Source: Erysipelotrichaceae bacterium (GTDB taxonomy: Bacteria > Bacillota_I > Bacilli_A > Erysipelotrichales > Erysipelotrichaceae). From it: 64,000 nt of DNA. Made by a program: the position numbers and the translations under genes. The stretch covers positions 54,742-118,741 of the forward strand of contig JAFOLW010000030.1 of NCBI GenBank assembly GCA_017419165.1, read 5' to 3'. The notes beneath the pieces were generated by a model. It saw only the letters and a list, made by a program, of their open reading frames with translations. It searched no databases and was not told the origin of the DNA. Shown piece after piece: positions 1 to 7,620 of this stretch (its first letter is position 1; each line of letters starts with the position of its first letter).

Positions 1-1
1 C

Positions 2-445
2 CAGGCCAACTCGACGATTTCTTCTCTGAAGCGTTATCTCAACGGGCCGTTCCTCGATGACAAGAAGATGGCGGAAGCGACGCAGTGGGGCATCGATAAG
101 CTGCAGACCAAGACGCCTTCACAGAAAACGCAGATCCGTTCACTTTCCGGCGGTAATCAGCAGAAGGTCATTCTGACCAGATGGCTGCTGACGGAACCGA
201 CGGTGTTGCTGCTGGATGAGCCGACCCGAGGCATCGACGTCGGTGCGAAGTATGAGATCTATGAACTGATCCTGGATCTGGCGAAGCAAGGCAAATGTGT
301 CATCGTCGTCTCATCTGAAATGCCGGAGCTTCTCGGTATCTGCGACCGGATCTTGGTCATGTCGGGCGGAAGACTTGCAGGTGAAGTCGATGCCAGAACG
401 ACCGATCAGGAAGAGATTATGACGCTTGCTGCGAAATATGTATAA
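2..445 (+). CDS. mglA: Galactose-type sugar ABC transporter, ATP-binding protein (5' truncated)
   Basis: Cytoplasmic ATPase that would drive sugar import through the permease encoded next. The reading frame is open from base 2, so the gene starts outside the window and only the last 147 residues remain. They cover the second nucleotide-binding domain: the signature LSGGNQQKV, then the Walker B stretch [19 protein letters not shown] and a switch region with [19 protein letters not shown]. This form, with the GID after the DEPT motif, is typical of the two-domain monosaccharide importers (MglA/RbsA/XylG). The Mgl assignment is an inference from the MglC-like partner 16 bp downstream. The first domain and both Walker A motifs are not visible. 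Confidence 0.9.
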   Translation, partial: QANSTISSLKRYLNGPFLDDKKMAEATQWGIDKLQTKTPSQKTQIRSLSGGNQQKVILTRWLLTEPTVLLLDEPTRGIDVGAKYEIYELILDLAKQGKCVIVVSSEMPELLGICDRILVMSGGRLAGEVDARTTDQEEIMTLAAKYV

Positions 446-461
446 ATGAAGGGGATAATCC

Positions 462-1475
462 ATGAAAAAATTTGATAGAAAAAAAATACTGGATCTGCTG
501 TTGAATAACGCAATGTACATCATCATTGCTTTACTGGTGATCTATGTTTCGATCAAGAGGCCGAAATTCCTCGGATTGGCTTCGATCGTCAATATCGTCT
601 CTCTGACAGCTTCCAAGCTCCCGATGGCTCTGGGTATCGCCGGATGTATCGTATTGGCCGGTACAGATATTTCTGCCGGCAAGATCGTCGGTCTGAGTGC
701 CTGTATCACGGCTTCCTTGCTGACGACAGTCTATAAGATCTTTCCGTCGATGACGGCTCCTCTCCCGATCCCGGTAGTTCTGCTGATCATCCTTTGTGTC
801 GGCGGTCTGATCGGACTGATCAACGGATTCTGCGTTGCCCAGTTCGACTTGCACCCGTATATCGTCACACTGTCCACACAATTGATCGTCTACGGTTTGA
901 TCCTGATGTACATGATGTTAGGTACCAATAACGGCATGGCACTGTCCGGTATGACGGATTCTTATAAGAAACTGGTTACCGGTTCTCTGTTCAAGATCGG
1001 AACAGTCTCCGTACCGATGTATGTCTTATATGCATTGTGCTTTGTGGTGATTATGTGGGTCGTATGGAACAAGACGACATTCGGCAAGAACATGTTCGCT
1101 GTCGGTTCCAATAAAGTTGCTGCAGAAGTTTCCGGTGTCAATGTCAAAAAGACCATCATGATGGTCTTCACCCTTGCCGGAATGATGTATGCGATCACCG
1201 GTTTCATCGATGCAGCCAGAGTCGGTTCCGCCAATGCGACGACCGGTCTCAACTATGAATCTGATGCGATCTCTGCCTGTGTCATCGGCGGCGTATCATT
1301 TGTCGGTGGTACCGGTAAGATCTCCGGTGTCATCATCGGTGTTCTTTTGCTGCAGGTCATCTTTGCCGGATTGAACTTCCTTTCCGTCAACGCCAACCTG
1401 ATCTATATCGTCAAAGGTTTGATCATCCTGATCGCCTGCGCGATCGATATGCGTAAGTACCTGACAAAGAAGTAA
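462..1475 (+). CDS. mglC: Galactose/methyl-galactoside ABC transporter permease
   Basis: Membrane channel subunit of the Mgl importer, 337 residues, the usual family length. The whole protein is a run of hydrophobic segments. Blocks recognisable from MglC include VLAGTDISAGKIVGL near residue 65, GLINGFCVAQFDLHPYIVTL, VWNKTTFGKNMFAVGSN, AAEVSGVNV and DAISACVIGGVSFVGGTGKI. It follows the ATPase gene by 16 bp with an AGGGGAT Shine-Dalgarno and shares its final base with the next start codon, so it sits inside one operon. The substrate-binding protein gene, normally first in mgl operons, must lie upstream of the window. RbsC/XylH relatives are the alternative, but the resemblance to MglC is stronger. 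Confidence 0.92.
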   Translation: MKKFDRKKILDLLLNNAMYIIIALLVIYVSIKRPKFLGLASIVNIVSLTASKLPMALGIAGCIVLAGTDISAGKIVGLSACITASLLTTVYKIFPSMTAPLPIPVVLLIILCVGGLIGLINGFCVAQFDLHPYIVTLSTQLIVYGLILMYMMLGTNNGMALSGMTDSYKKLVTGSLFKIGTVSVPMYVLYALCFVVIMWVVWNKTTFGKNMFAVGSNKVAAEVSGVNVKKTIMMVFTLAGMMYAITGFIDAARVGSANATTGLNYESDAISACVIGGVSFVGGTGKISGVIIGVLLLQVIFAGLNFLSVNANLIYIVKGLIILIACAIDMRKYLTKK

Positions 1476-1864
1476 TGCCGGATACCGAAAAAGAAAAACT
1501 GAAAGAACAAACTAAAGGCGAAATGGATGTTTCGCCTCTTAGTTTGCATAACATCTATAAAAACATCCATATCTCTGTACGCACTTTGGATTTCATCATT
1601 GTCGGTTTGATCGCAGCTTTGTTTGTGGTCCTGCTGATCGGATTCAACAATCGCGGTTTTGTGATCGAGTTCGATTCACAAGGCGGTACGCCGATCCCTT
1701 CACAGAAACTGATGTACGGCGATCTGATTGAAATCGAAGAACCGAGCAGAGAAGGTTACCATTTTGATGGTCTTTCCAGGCATGCAAGCTGTGAAGACCG
1801 CTTCGATATGCAGACGCCGATCGACGGTTCCATGAAACTGTATGCCTGCTGGATCGTTGAATAG
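1475..1864 (+). CDS. Membrane-anchored protein with one InlB B-repeat (List_Bact_rpt) domain
   Basis: A 129-residue protein of unknown function. An N-terminal charged segment of about 40 residues precedes a single transmembrane helix (about residues 41-60, FIIVGLIAALFVVLLIGF). The outer part is one InlB B-repeat-like module: FVIEFDSQGGTPIPSQ, then SREGYHFDG and finally LYACWIVE, matching the family pattern FDsnGG...REGYtFdGW...lYAkW. Its start codon overlaps the mglC stop by one base, so it is co-transcribed with the sugar transporter. A second in-frame ATG at 1523 lies inside a strong hairpin (1508-1546) and could be an alternative start. These modules usually occur as tandem surface repeats; a lone membrane-tethered copy in a sugar-import operon is unusual. 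Confidence 0.75.
   Translation: MPDTEKEKLKEQTKGEMDVSPLSLHNIYKNIHISVRTLDFIIVGLIAALFVVLLIGFNNRGFVIEFDSQGGTPIPSQKLMYGDLIEIEEPSREGYHFDGLSRHASCEDRFDMQTPIDGSMKLYACWIVE
1508..1546 (+). other. Strong RNA hairpin inside the 5' coding region of the InlB-repeat gene
   Basis: The left arm (1508-1523) and right arm (1530-1546) pair over 16 base pairs with one bulged base; the six-base loop is TGGATG. The stem is made of CAAACTAA with TTAGTTTG and GGCGAAA with TTTCGCC. No T-run follows on the + strand, so it is not a standard intrinsic terminator. It lies 33 bases after the first start codon and covers the alternative start at 1523. It may affect mRNA stability or reduce expression downstream of mglC; this is inference. 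Confidence 0.6.
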
Positions 1865-1895
1865 ATACTGAATGATTGAATAAAGAAAACCAGCT

Positions 1896-2489
1896 ATGAA
1901 AAATGTAAAGATGTATCTGCTGCTGTTCCTGATCTTAACTCTTTGTGCTTGCAGTGCAAAAAAGACAGAAGAAGCGCAAGTCACAGAAACAGAGACTGCA
2001 GGCAGTGTGGTCAAGATTGCCGTTACGGTAAAAGACTACGGCACATTCAAAGCGGAATTGTATGAAGATATCGCACCTAAGACGGTTGCCAATTTCGTTT
2101 CACTGGTGAATGACGGCTTTTATGACAACAATCGTTTCCACAGGATCATTGATGGATTCATGATACAGGGCGGTGCCGATCCTTCCGGCACGGTCGGGCA
2201 TCTTGAAGGGGAGTTTTCTGCCAACGGCTTTCAAAATGATCTGAAACATACGGAAGGCGTATTGTCGATGGCCAGAGCTAAAGATATGAATTCCGCTACT
2301 TCCCAGTTCTTCGTAATGGTCGGAGATGCCGACTGGCTTGACGGCCAGTATGCTGCATTCGGCAAAGTCTATGAAGGCCTTGACCTCGTTAAGAAGATCG
2401 CTGCAGACGCAAAACCGATCGACAATAACGGCACCATCAAGGAAGAAGAGATGCCGGTGATCGAATCGATCCGCATCATCGAAGAATGA
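1896..2489 (+). CDS. Cyclophilin-type peptidyl-prolyl cis-trans isomerase, lipoprotein
   Basis: Predicted surface lipoprotein foldase, 197 residues. A signal peptide of about 18 residues ends in the lipobox LCA|C, followed by a charged linker. The rest is a cyclophilin domain: DIAPKTVANFVSLVNDGFYD, FHRIIDGFMIQGGAD, MARAKDMNSATSQFFVMV and GQYAAFGKVYEGLDLV. The FHRII, FMIQGG and SQFF blocks are the conserved active-site and core motifs of bacterial PpiA/PpiB types. It would catalyse proline isomerisation in exported proteins, a role usually held by PrsA-type parvulins in Bacillota. It follows the InlB-repeat gene by 31 bp and is closed by an intrinsic terminator. Confidence 0.92.
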   Translation: MKNVKMYLLLFLILTLCACSAKKTEEAQVTETETAGSVVKIAVTVKDYGTFKAELYEDIAPKTVANFVSLVNDGFYDNNRFHRIIDGFMIQGGADPSGTVGHLEGEFSANGFQNDLKHTEGVLSMARAKDMNSATSQFFVMVGDADWLDGQYAAFGKVYEGLDLVKKIAADAKPIDNNGTIKEEEMPVIESIRIIEE

Positions 2490-2500
2490 ACAATTAAACA

Positions 2501-2533
2501 AAAAGCACTCGTGTCTGACTGAGTGCTTTTCTT
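2501..2533 (+). terminator. Intrinsic terminator after the cyclophilin gene
   Basis: A perfect 10-bp stem (AAAAGCACTC with GAGTGCTTTT), a 10-base loop and a trailing T-rich stretch close the mgl operon. Confidence 0.85.
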
Positions 2534-2577
2534 ATGCCAACAAGATACTGGTGTATCAATTCAAAGAAAAAATACGA

Positions 2578-2583
2578 TATAAT
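2578..2583 (+). promoter_or_regulatory. Probable -10 element for the DUF2779 gene
   Basis: A consensus TATAAT lies 17 bases before the ATG at 2600, just after the upstream terminator. The -35 region is poor. An AGAGG Shine-Dalgarno lies between it and the start, so this gene probably has a short leader. Confidence 0.55.
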
Positions 2584-2599
2584 ATAGACAGAGGTAGAT

Positions 2600-4051
2600 A
2601 TGTATCATATCAGTGATATCAAAAAGTTTCTGCGTTGTGAACGGCTTTACTTTTACGGTAAAGACGAGAATAACGTTTTTAAACCATATCTTCGTTCTGA
2701 TGAGAACATCGTTGAATTGCTGAAGGATTATTTCGGGATCGATGAATGCTATGAAGGAATCAGAAATGATCCCGGTGAAAGGTTTTTCTCAAGTATAGAT
2801 CAATACGAATGGTTCGTTCATCCGCGTTTCGTTGAAGGTGAGATGCGCGTGAATATTCCTTTCATGCACAAAAAGGGCGATGGATTCGACCTTTATTTCA
2901 TATATTACGGTTCCATGATCAAGGAACTTGATACGCTCGGTTATCGGATCAGTGTGAAGGTCCTGAAAGATCTCGGCATTAAGATCGATGAGATCTATGT
3001 GATCCGCCTGAACCCGGATTACATCAACGAAGGGAAGCTCGACTCCAAAAAACTGTTTCTTTGCGAGAACAGGTTCGGACGGCGTTCCGTCAAAGCGATC
3101 GTCGAGGAAACCGATGTGGATTTCGATCGGTATATAGCAGATATGGAGGCTTACGATCCGGAAAAGATACCGGCACGAAAATGCCGTTTCTGCAAGCTCA
3201 ACGGCTTGTGCGAATACTATGAACGTTGTTTCCCGGAAGAAAAAGCGCAAGAGGACGATTCCATACTGACGCTGGTCTCTTCTCAGCATAAGAACCGGAT
3301 GTATGAAGAGGGGATACGTCACTTGAAAGATGCGGATCCGCAGCTGCTGGAAGGGTCAAGGACGCAATATGCGCAAGTCATGGCGTCGAGGAACGGCGGG
3401 ATCTTCATCGACCGGTATTCCCTGAGTTCCTGGCTCGACAAGATCTCCGGGCGGCCGATCTCGTTCATCGATTTCGAGTGGGACCGTTATCTGATCCCCG
3501 TATATGAAAAGATGCGTCCGATGGATGTGGTCTGCTTCGAATTTGCCTTGTATTACATCGATGAGGCAGGGCACATGGAACACAGGACTTTCGTCGGGAC
3601 CCAGGACTGCCGGAGGCAGTTCGTGGAGGCTTTGCTGGAATATCTTCCGGGATCCGGTCCGATCCTGGCATACAACGCACAAGGTGCGGAATGCCTGCGG
3701 CTGATCGAGCTGTCACAGATCTTTCCGGAATACCGGGATGCTTTATTGAAGATCGTCGACCGTTTCGTCGATCTGGCGGTCCCGTTCACGGAAGGTCTGG
3801 TCTATGATGTCCGGATGCAGGGAAATTTCTCTTTGAAGAAACTCGTGGATATCTGCTCGGATTATTCGTATAAGGATCTGGATATCTATGACGGAATGGA
3901 AGCGGTCTTCAATTGGCGCGATATCGCCGGTGCCGATGCGGAAAAGGGGAAACAGATCGTTGAGAATCTCAAGGAATACTGTTCCCTGGATGCTTACGGA
4001 TTGTTTTTGGTCTACCGTTGGCTGATTCAACTCATGCTTGAGTCTAAATAA
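2600..4051 (+). CDS. DUF2779-family protein: Cas4-like iron-sulfur region plus RNase H-fold exonuclease-like domain
   Basis: A 483-residue cytoplasmic protein. The N-terminal half begins with a lone Cys at residue 13 and ends in CRFCKLNGLCEYYERC, a CxxC-x5-C-x5-C spacing. Together these resemble the four-cysteine iron-sulfur cluster of Cas4/AddB-type nucleases. The C-terminal half (from about residue 285) has SFIDFEWDRYLIP (a DxE pair), then ILAYNAQGAE and finally EYCSLDAYGLFLVY, the order of DEDD-type RNase H-fold exonucleases. The domain name DUF2779 is from memory of the family. A nucleic-acid-processing role is inferred; no substrate is known to me. It has its own promoter and lies just upstream of hpf. 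Confidence 0.75.
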   Translation: MYHISDIKKFLRCERLYFYGKDENNVFKPYLRSDENIVELLKDYFGIDECYEGIRNDPGERFFSSIDQYEWFVHPRFVEGEMRVNIPFMHKKGDGFDLYFIYYGSMIKELDTLGYRISVKVLKDLGIKIDEIYVIRLNPDYINEGKLDSKKLFLCENRFGRRSVKAIVEETDVDFDRYIADMEAYDPEKIPARKCRFCKLNGLCEYYERCFPEEKAQEDDSILTLVSSQHKNRMYEEGIRHLKDADPQLLEGSRTQYAQVMASRNGGIFIDRYSLSSWLDKISGRPISFIDFEWDRYLIPVYEKMRPMDVVCFEFALYYIDEAGHMEHRTFVGTQDCRRQFVEALLEYLPGSGPILAYNAQGAECLRLIELSQIFPEYRDALLKIVDRFVDLAVPFTEGLVYDVRMQGNFSLKKLVDICSDYSYKDLDIYDGMEAVFNWRDIAGADAEKGKQIVENLKEYCSLDAYGLFLVYRWLIQLMLESK

Positions 4052-4070
4052 ATATAAAGGAGGAAGACTT

Positions 4071-4592
4071 ATGAAATTCGCTATTTATGGTGAAAATGTA
4101 ACTGTGAATGACACGATGAGGGAAAAGATCGAACAGAGACTTTCCGAGCTCAACAAATACGTTGTCATTGACGAGGCGCAAAGTGCCCGTGTCACCGTAA
4201 AGATCCACGGAGATGCTTTGAAAGTTGAGGTGAACGTTCCTACCAAACTCGGATTGATGAGGTCGGAAGTCGTACATCAGGACTTCTCGACAGCCGTTGA
4301 TCTGGCGATCGATAAACTGGAAGATCAGATCAGAAGACAGAAGGGCAGACTTTCCAGAAGGCACAAGGATTCTCTTGCGGAAAACTTCTATGAAGCCGGC
4401 CAGGAAGAAAACGATACGCCGGTCAGGACGAAAACGATCTATGCCGATGAGATGATCCTGGACGAAGCGATCATGCGTATGGAGATGCTGTCACATTCCT
4501 TCTTCATCTACAAAGATGCGGATTCCGAGAAGCTGGCTGTCGTCTATAAGAGGAATGAAGGAGGCTACGGCCTGATCGAGATCAGCGAATAA
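4071..4592 (+). CDS. hpf: Ribosome hibernation promoting factor, long form
   Basis: Binds the 30S subunit and dimerises 70S ribosomes into inactive 100S particles in stationary phase. The 173-residue product has the N-terminal HPF/YfiA domain (MKFAIYGENVTVNDTMREKIEQ start, then the basic DQIRRQKGRLSRRHKD helix) and the C-terminal dimerisation domain (DEAIMRMEMLSHSFFIYKDADS and AVVYKRNEGGYGLIEI). This two-domain layout is the long form typical of Bacillota. I chose the ATG at 4071 because an AAAGGAGG Shine-Dalgarno precedes it by 7 bases; an upstream in-frame ATG at 4038 lies inside the previous gene and would add residues without family match. Confidence 0.95.
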   Translation: MKFAIYGENVTVNDTMREKIEQRLSELNKYVVIDEAQSARVTVKIHGDALKVEVNVPTKLGLMRSEVVHQDFSTAVDLAIDKLEDQIRRQKGRLSRRHKDSLAENFYEAGQEENDTPVRTKTIYADEMILDEAIMRMEMLSHSFFIYKDADSEKLAVVYKRNEGGYGLIEISE

Positions 4593-4626
4593 ATCAGTCG
4601 AGTCGTTATTATCACGTATCATTCGG

Positions 4627-4650
4627 TCAAAGGTGCTTCGGCACCTTTGA
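4627..4650 (+). other. Perfect 10-bp hairpin with TTCG tetraloop
   Basis: The arms TCAAAGGTGC and GCACCTTTGA are exactly complementary around a TTCG loop. No T-run follows on either strand, so it is a poor terminator candidate; it may be an mRNA 3'-end stabiliser for hpf or a leader element of the next gene (ATG at 4666). Confidence 0.6.
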
Positions 4651-4665
4651 TCTAGAAGGGGGCAT

Positions 4666-4980
4666 ATGAAAGAGGTCGGAAACAAAAAACAAAGACGTGA
4701 CATTGAATTGTTATCGAGGAATTACCGGGATTTCAAGCTTTTGCTGGATGAAGTCCAGGGAAACGTTGTCAGTCATGACTATCGGAAGATCGAGGCGGGC
4801 ATCAAGATCATCACCCATATCGAGAACGTCATAGACAGTCTCGAAGAAGATGACCGTTTCATCATTGAGAAAGAAGTCATAGAAGGAAAACGTGGGAACT
4901 GGTATCTGGATTACTTCTCCGCATCCTCGTATTACAGGCACAGAAATCGCGCCTATATGAACTTTCTGCGTTGTCTGTAA
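4666..4980 (+). CDS. Small unknown protein, possibly helix-turn-helix (sigma region 4 / MG284-like)
   Basis: I do not recognise this 104-residue protein with certainty. It is rich in charged helices. The C-terminal third reads DDRFIIEKEVIEG, then YFSASSYYRHRNRAYMNFLRCL, which resembles the helix-turn-helix region of sigma-70 region 4 or ArpU/MG284-like proteins: an acidic helix, a turn and an Arg/Tyr-rich recognition helix. That is a visual impression, not a database match. A GGGGG-rich Shine-Dalgarno precedes the ATG. The -35 element of the ptsI promoter overlaps its last codons. A small transcription-associated protein is the best guess. Confidence 0.5.
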   Translation: MKEVGNKKQRRDIELLSRNYRDFKLLLDEVQGNVVSHDYRKIEAGIKIITHIENVIDSLEEDDRFIIEKEVIEGKRGNWYLDYFSASSYYRHRNRAYMNFLRCL

Positions 4981-4999
4981 TTGTTTACGGAAGTATAAT
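4971..4999 (+). promoter_or_regulatory. Promoter of ptsI
   Basis: TTGTCT (4971-4976), a 17-base spacer and a consensus TATAAT (4994-4999). The -35 box lies inside the 3' end of the preceding gene. The transcript would start about 20 bases before the AGAGAGGAT Shine-Dalgarno. Confidence 0.8.
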
Positions 5000-5028
5000 T
5001 AAACTAGATAAAGAGAGGATAACAAAAT

Positions 5029-6738
5029 ATGTTTTTAAAAGGAATAGCTACTTCAGCTGGTATTGCCATCGGTAAAGTCTACAAGCTTGAGCAGCCGAAC
5101 ATCGTCATTTCTACGGAAAAGAAAGACACGGAAGCTGAACTCAAGGTATTCGAAGACGCACTGAATAAGACGATCAGTGACATCGAGCAGATCAAGGAAA
5201 GAGCCAGCGCAACATTGGCTCCGGAAGAACTGGCGATCTTTGATGCCCACCTGATGATGGTCCAAGACCCTGAATACAAGGATCAGATCATCAACATGAT
5301 CAAAGACGGTTCCAATGCGGATCAGGCGACCAAAACAGTCTCCGACATGATGGTCGGCATGTTTGAATCGATGGATGATGCCTACTTCAAAGAAAGAGCC
5401 GCCGATATCAAGGATGTTTCTTTCAGGCTCTTGTGCAATATCCTCGGTCTGACTATTCCTGATCTGACAGCGATCGACGAGGAAGTCATCATCGTTGCGG
5501 AAGAGATGACTCCGTCCGATACGGCTCAGCTGAACAAAAAATACTCGCTCGGTTTCGTTACGGAGATCGGCGGCAAGACTTCTCATGCGGCGATCATGGC
5601 GGTCGCTTTGGGCCTTCCGGCTGTCGTCGGCTGCACAGGCATCATGTCTTCCTGCAAACACGGTGACAAGATCATCCTGGATGCCAAAGAAGGCGATGTC
5701 ATCATCAATCCGACAGAAGAAGAACTCAAGGAGTATGAAGAGAAGCGCGTGAAATTCCTTGAGGAAAAGGCAGCTTTACAGGTACTTCTCGACAAACCTT
5801 CGATCACGGTCGACGGTCATCAGGTCGAACTGGTCGCCAATATCGGTTCTCCGAAAGACATGGACAATGTCATCGCCAACGGCGCGGAGGGTGTCGGTCT
5901 GTACCGTACGGAATTCCTTTACATGGAATCCACGGATGACTTCCCGACTGAAGAAGACCAGTACAATGCGTATAAAGTCGTTCTGGAAAGAGCGGAAGGC
6001 AAGAGAGTCGTCGTCAGGACTTTGGATATCGGCGGTGACAAGAAGCTTCCATATTTTGAATTCGATCCTGAGATGAACCCGTTCTTAGGCTACCGTGCGA
6101 TCCGTCTGTGCCTGGACAGAAAAGATATCTTCAAGACACAAGTCAGAGCATTATTGAGAGCTTCCGTTTACGGCAAGCTGGCGATCATGTTCCCGATGAT
6201 CGCGACGATCGATGAGTTCAGATCCGCAAAACAGTTCGTCCTGGATACGAAGGAAGAACTCAAGGCGGAAGGTGTTGCCGTATCCGACAATATCGAGATC
6301 GGTATGATGGTCGAGATCCCGGCTTCCGCAGTCCTGGCAGATGAATTCGCAAAATACGCCGACTTCTTCTCCATCGGTACCAATGACCTGATCCAGTACT
6401 CTATGGCTGCCGACAGAATGTCCGAGAAGGTCGCATACCTCTATCAGCCGCTGAACCCGGCGATCCTGAGACTGGTCAAGATGACGATCGACGGTGCACA
6501 TTCACAAGGCAGATGGTGCGGTATGTGCGGTGAGATGGGCGGCGATCCGATGGCTGCTCCGGTACTGCTCGGCCTGGGCTTGGATGAATTCTCCATGTCC
6601 GCTTCCAAGATCCTTCCTACCAGAAAGATCATCACTTCCCTCAACAAGAAGGAAATGGAAGAACTTGCCAATAAGGCAGTCAAATGTCATACCGAATCCG
6701 AGGTCACGGCTTTAGTCAAAGAAGTCCTCAGCAAATAA
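5029..6738 (+). CDS. ptsI: PTS enzyme I (phosphoenolpyruvate-protein phosphotransferase)
   Basis: Transfers phosphate from phosphoenolpyruvate to HPr, the first step of PTS sugar uptake. The 569-residue length is normal. Visible in order: the N-terminal HPr-binding domain, the phosphohistidine loop GGKTSHAAIMA (His186), the PEP-binding barrel with GLYRTEFLYM, VVRTLDIGGDKKLPYF and NPFLGYRAIRLCL, the FSIGTNDLIQYSMAADR block, and the active-site Cys500 in WCGMCGEMGGD. It has its own consensus promoter and ends with an intrinsic terminator, so it is a single-gene unit. In many Bacillota ptsH lies immediately upstream; here it does not, so HPr must be encoded elsewhere. Confidence 0.97.
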   Translation: MFLKGIATSAGIAIGKVYKLEQPNIVISTEKKDTEAELKVFEDALNKTISDIEQIKERASATLAPEELAIFDAHLMMVQDPEYKDQIINMIKDGSNADQATKTVSDMMVGMFESMDDAYFKERAADIKDVSFRLLCNILGLTIPDLTAIDEEVIIVAEEMTPSDTAQLNKKYSLGFVTEIGGKTSHAAIMAVALGLPAVVGCTGIMSSCKHGDKIILDAKEGDVIINPTEEELKEYEEKRVKFLEEKAALQVLLDKPSITVDGHQVELVANIGSPKDMDNVIANGAEGVGLYRTEFLYMESTDDFPTEEDQYNAYKVVLERAEGKRVVVRTLDIGGDKKLPYFEFDPEMNPFLGYRAIRLCLDRKDIFKTQVRALLRASVYGKLAIMFPMIATIDEFRSAKQFVLDTKEELKAEGVAVSDNIEIGMMVEIPASAVLADEFAKYADFFSIGTNDLIQYSMAADRMSEKVAYLYQPLNPAILRLVKMTIDGAHSQGRWCGMCGEMGGDPMAAPVLLGLGLDEFSMSASKILPTRKIITSLNKKEMEELANKAVKCHTESEVTALVKEVLSK

Positions 6739-6743
6739 GCGAT

Positions 6744-6770
6744 AAAGGCGTCTGAAAAGACGCCTTTTTT
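6744..6770 (+). terminator. Intrinsic terminator after ptsI
   Basis: A 10-bp stem (AAAGGCGTCT with AGACGCCTTT), GAAA tetraloop and a six-T tail. Confidence 0.92.
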
Positions 6771-6846
6771 CATGAACATATTATTTTGCAAATACAGGGA
6801 AACGTATTAAAATAAAGAAGTAAAAATTATTGAATGAGGTGAATTT

Positions 6847-7566
6847 ATGGGAAGAGCGCATGAAGTAAGAGCTGCGGCAATGGCTAAGACCGCCGCAATG
6901 AAATCAAAAGTTTATTCAAGATACGGCAAGGAGATCTATATTGCCGCAAAATCCGGCGTTCCCGATCCGGACATGAACCTCGCATTAAGATCCAAGATCA
7001 AAGAAGCCAAAGCCAACCAGGTCCCTGCTGATGTCATCAAAAGAGCGATCGAAAAGGCCAAAGGCGGAACAGGCGAATCTTATGATTCTCTGAGATATGA
7101 AGGCTTCGGCCCCGGCGCTGCCACGATCATCATCGACTGCCTGACGGACAATTCCAACAGAACGGTCGCTGCGATGAACCAGTGTTTCAACAAGTCTCAC
7201 TGCAAGATGGGTGTCAAGGGTTCGGTCTCTTTCAACTACGATAACCTTGGCGTATTGAGCTTCAAATATGAAGATGAAGATACGATGCTGGATACCCTGA
7301 TCAATGCGGATGTCGATGTCAATGATATCGAAGTTGAAGACGGTGAGATGACTGTCTATGTCGTACCGAGCGACCTTCACAAAGCCCAGGAAGCGATCGA
7401 CGCTTTGATCCCGGATTGCGAGTATTCCGTCTGTGCGATCAAGATGCTGCCGCAGGAATATGTCACATTGACCGATGAACATGACAAAGAAATGTGGCAG
7501 AGACTTCTCGACAATCTCGACCAGGTCGAAGATGTTCAGGAAGTCTACCATAACGTCGAGATGTAA
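6847..7566 (+). CDS. yebC: YebC/PmpR-family DNA-binding or ribosome-associated protein
   Basis: A 239-residue YebC-family protein. The start MGRAHEVRAAAMAKT matches the family N terminus (normally GRagKW....a..D), followed by IYIAAKSGVPDPDMNLALR, the AKANQVPADVIKRAIEKAKG helix and YEGFGPGAATIIIDCLTDN, all classic. The central FNYDNLGVLSF and C-terminal MLPQEYVTLTDE segments are also standard. Members were first named transcriptional regulators; recent work links some to relief of ribosome stalling. The W of the usual GHSKW is absent here (GRAHEV), a minor deviation. An ATGAGGTG Shine-Dalgarno precedes the ATG; a bidirectional terminator follows. Confidence 0.94.
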   Translation: MGRAHEVRAAAMAKTAAMKSKVYSRYGKEIYIAAKSGVPDPDMNLALRSKIKEAKANQVPADVIKRAIEKAKGGTGESYDSLRYEGFGPGAATIIIDCLTDNSNRTVAAMNQCFNKSHCKMGVKGSVSFNYDNLGVLSFKYEDEDTMLDTLINADVDVNDIEVEDGEMTVYVVPSDLHKAQEAIDALIPDCEYSVCAIKMLPQEYVTLTDEHDKEMWQRLLDNLDQVEDVQEVYHNVEM

Positions 7567-7587
7567 TGAACTGAATAAAACGATTTG

Positions 7588-7613
7588 AAAAGCGACGGTG
7601 TTCCGTCGCTTTT
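7588..7613. terminator. Bidirectional intrinsic terminator between yebC and the convergent lipoprotein gene
   Basis: An 11-bp perfect stem (AAAAGCGACGG with CCGTCGCTTTT) and TGTT loop, with A/T flanks giving a short U-tract in both directions. It serves yebC on + and the gene ending at 7621 on -. Confidence 0.88.
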
Positions 7614-7620
7614 ATCATGT

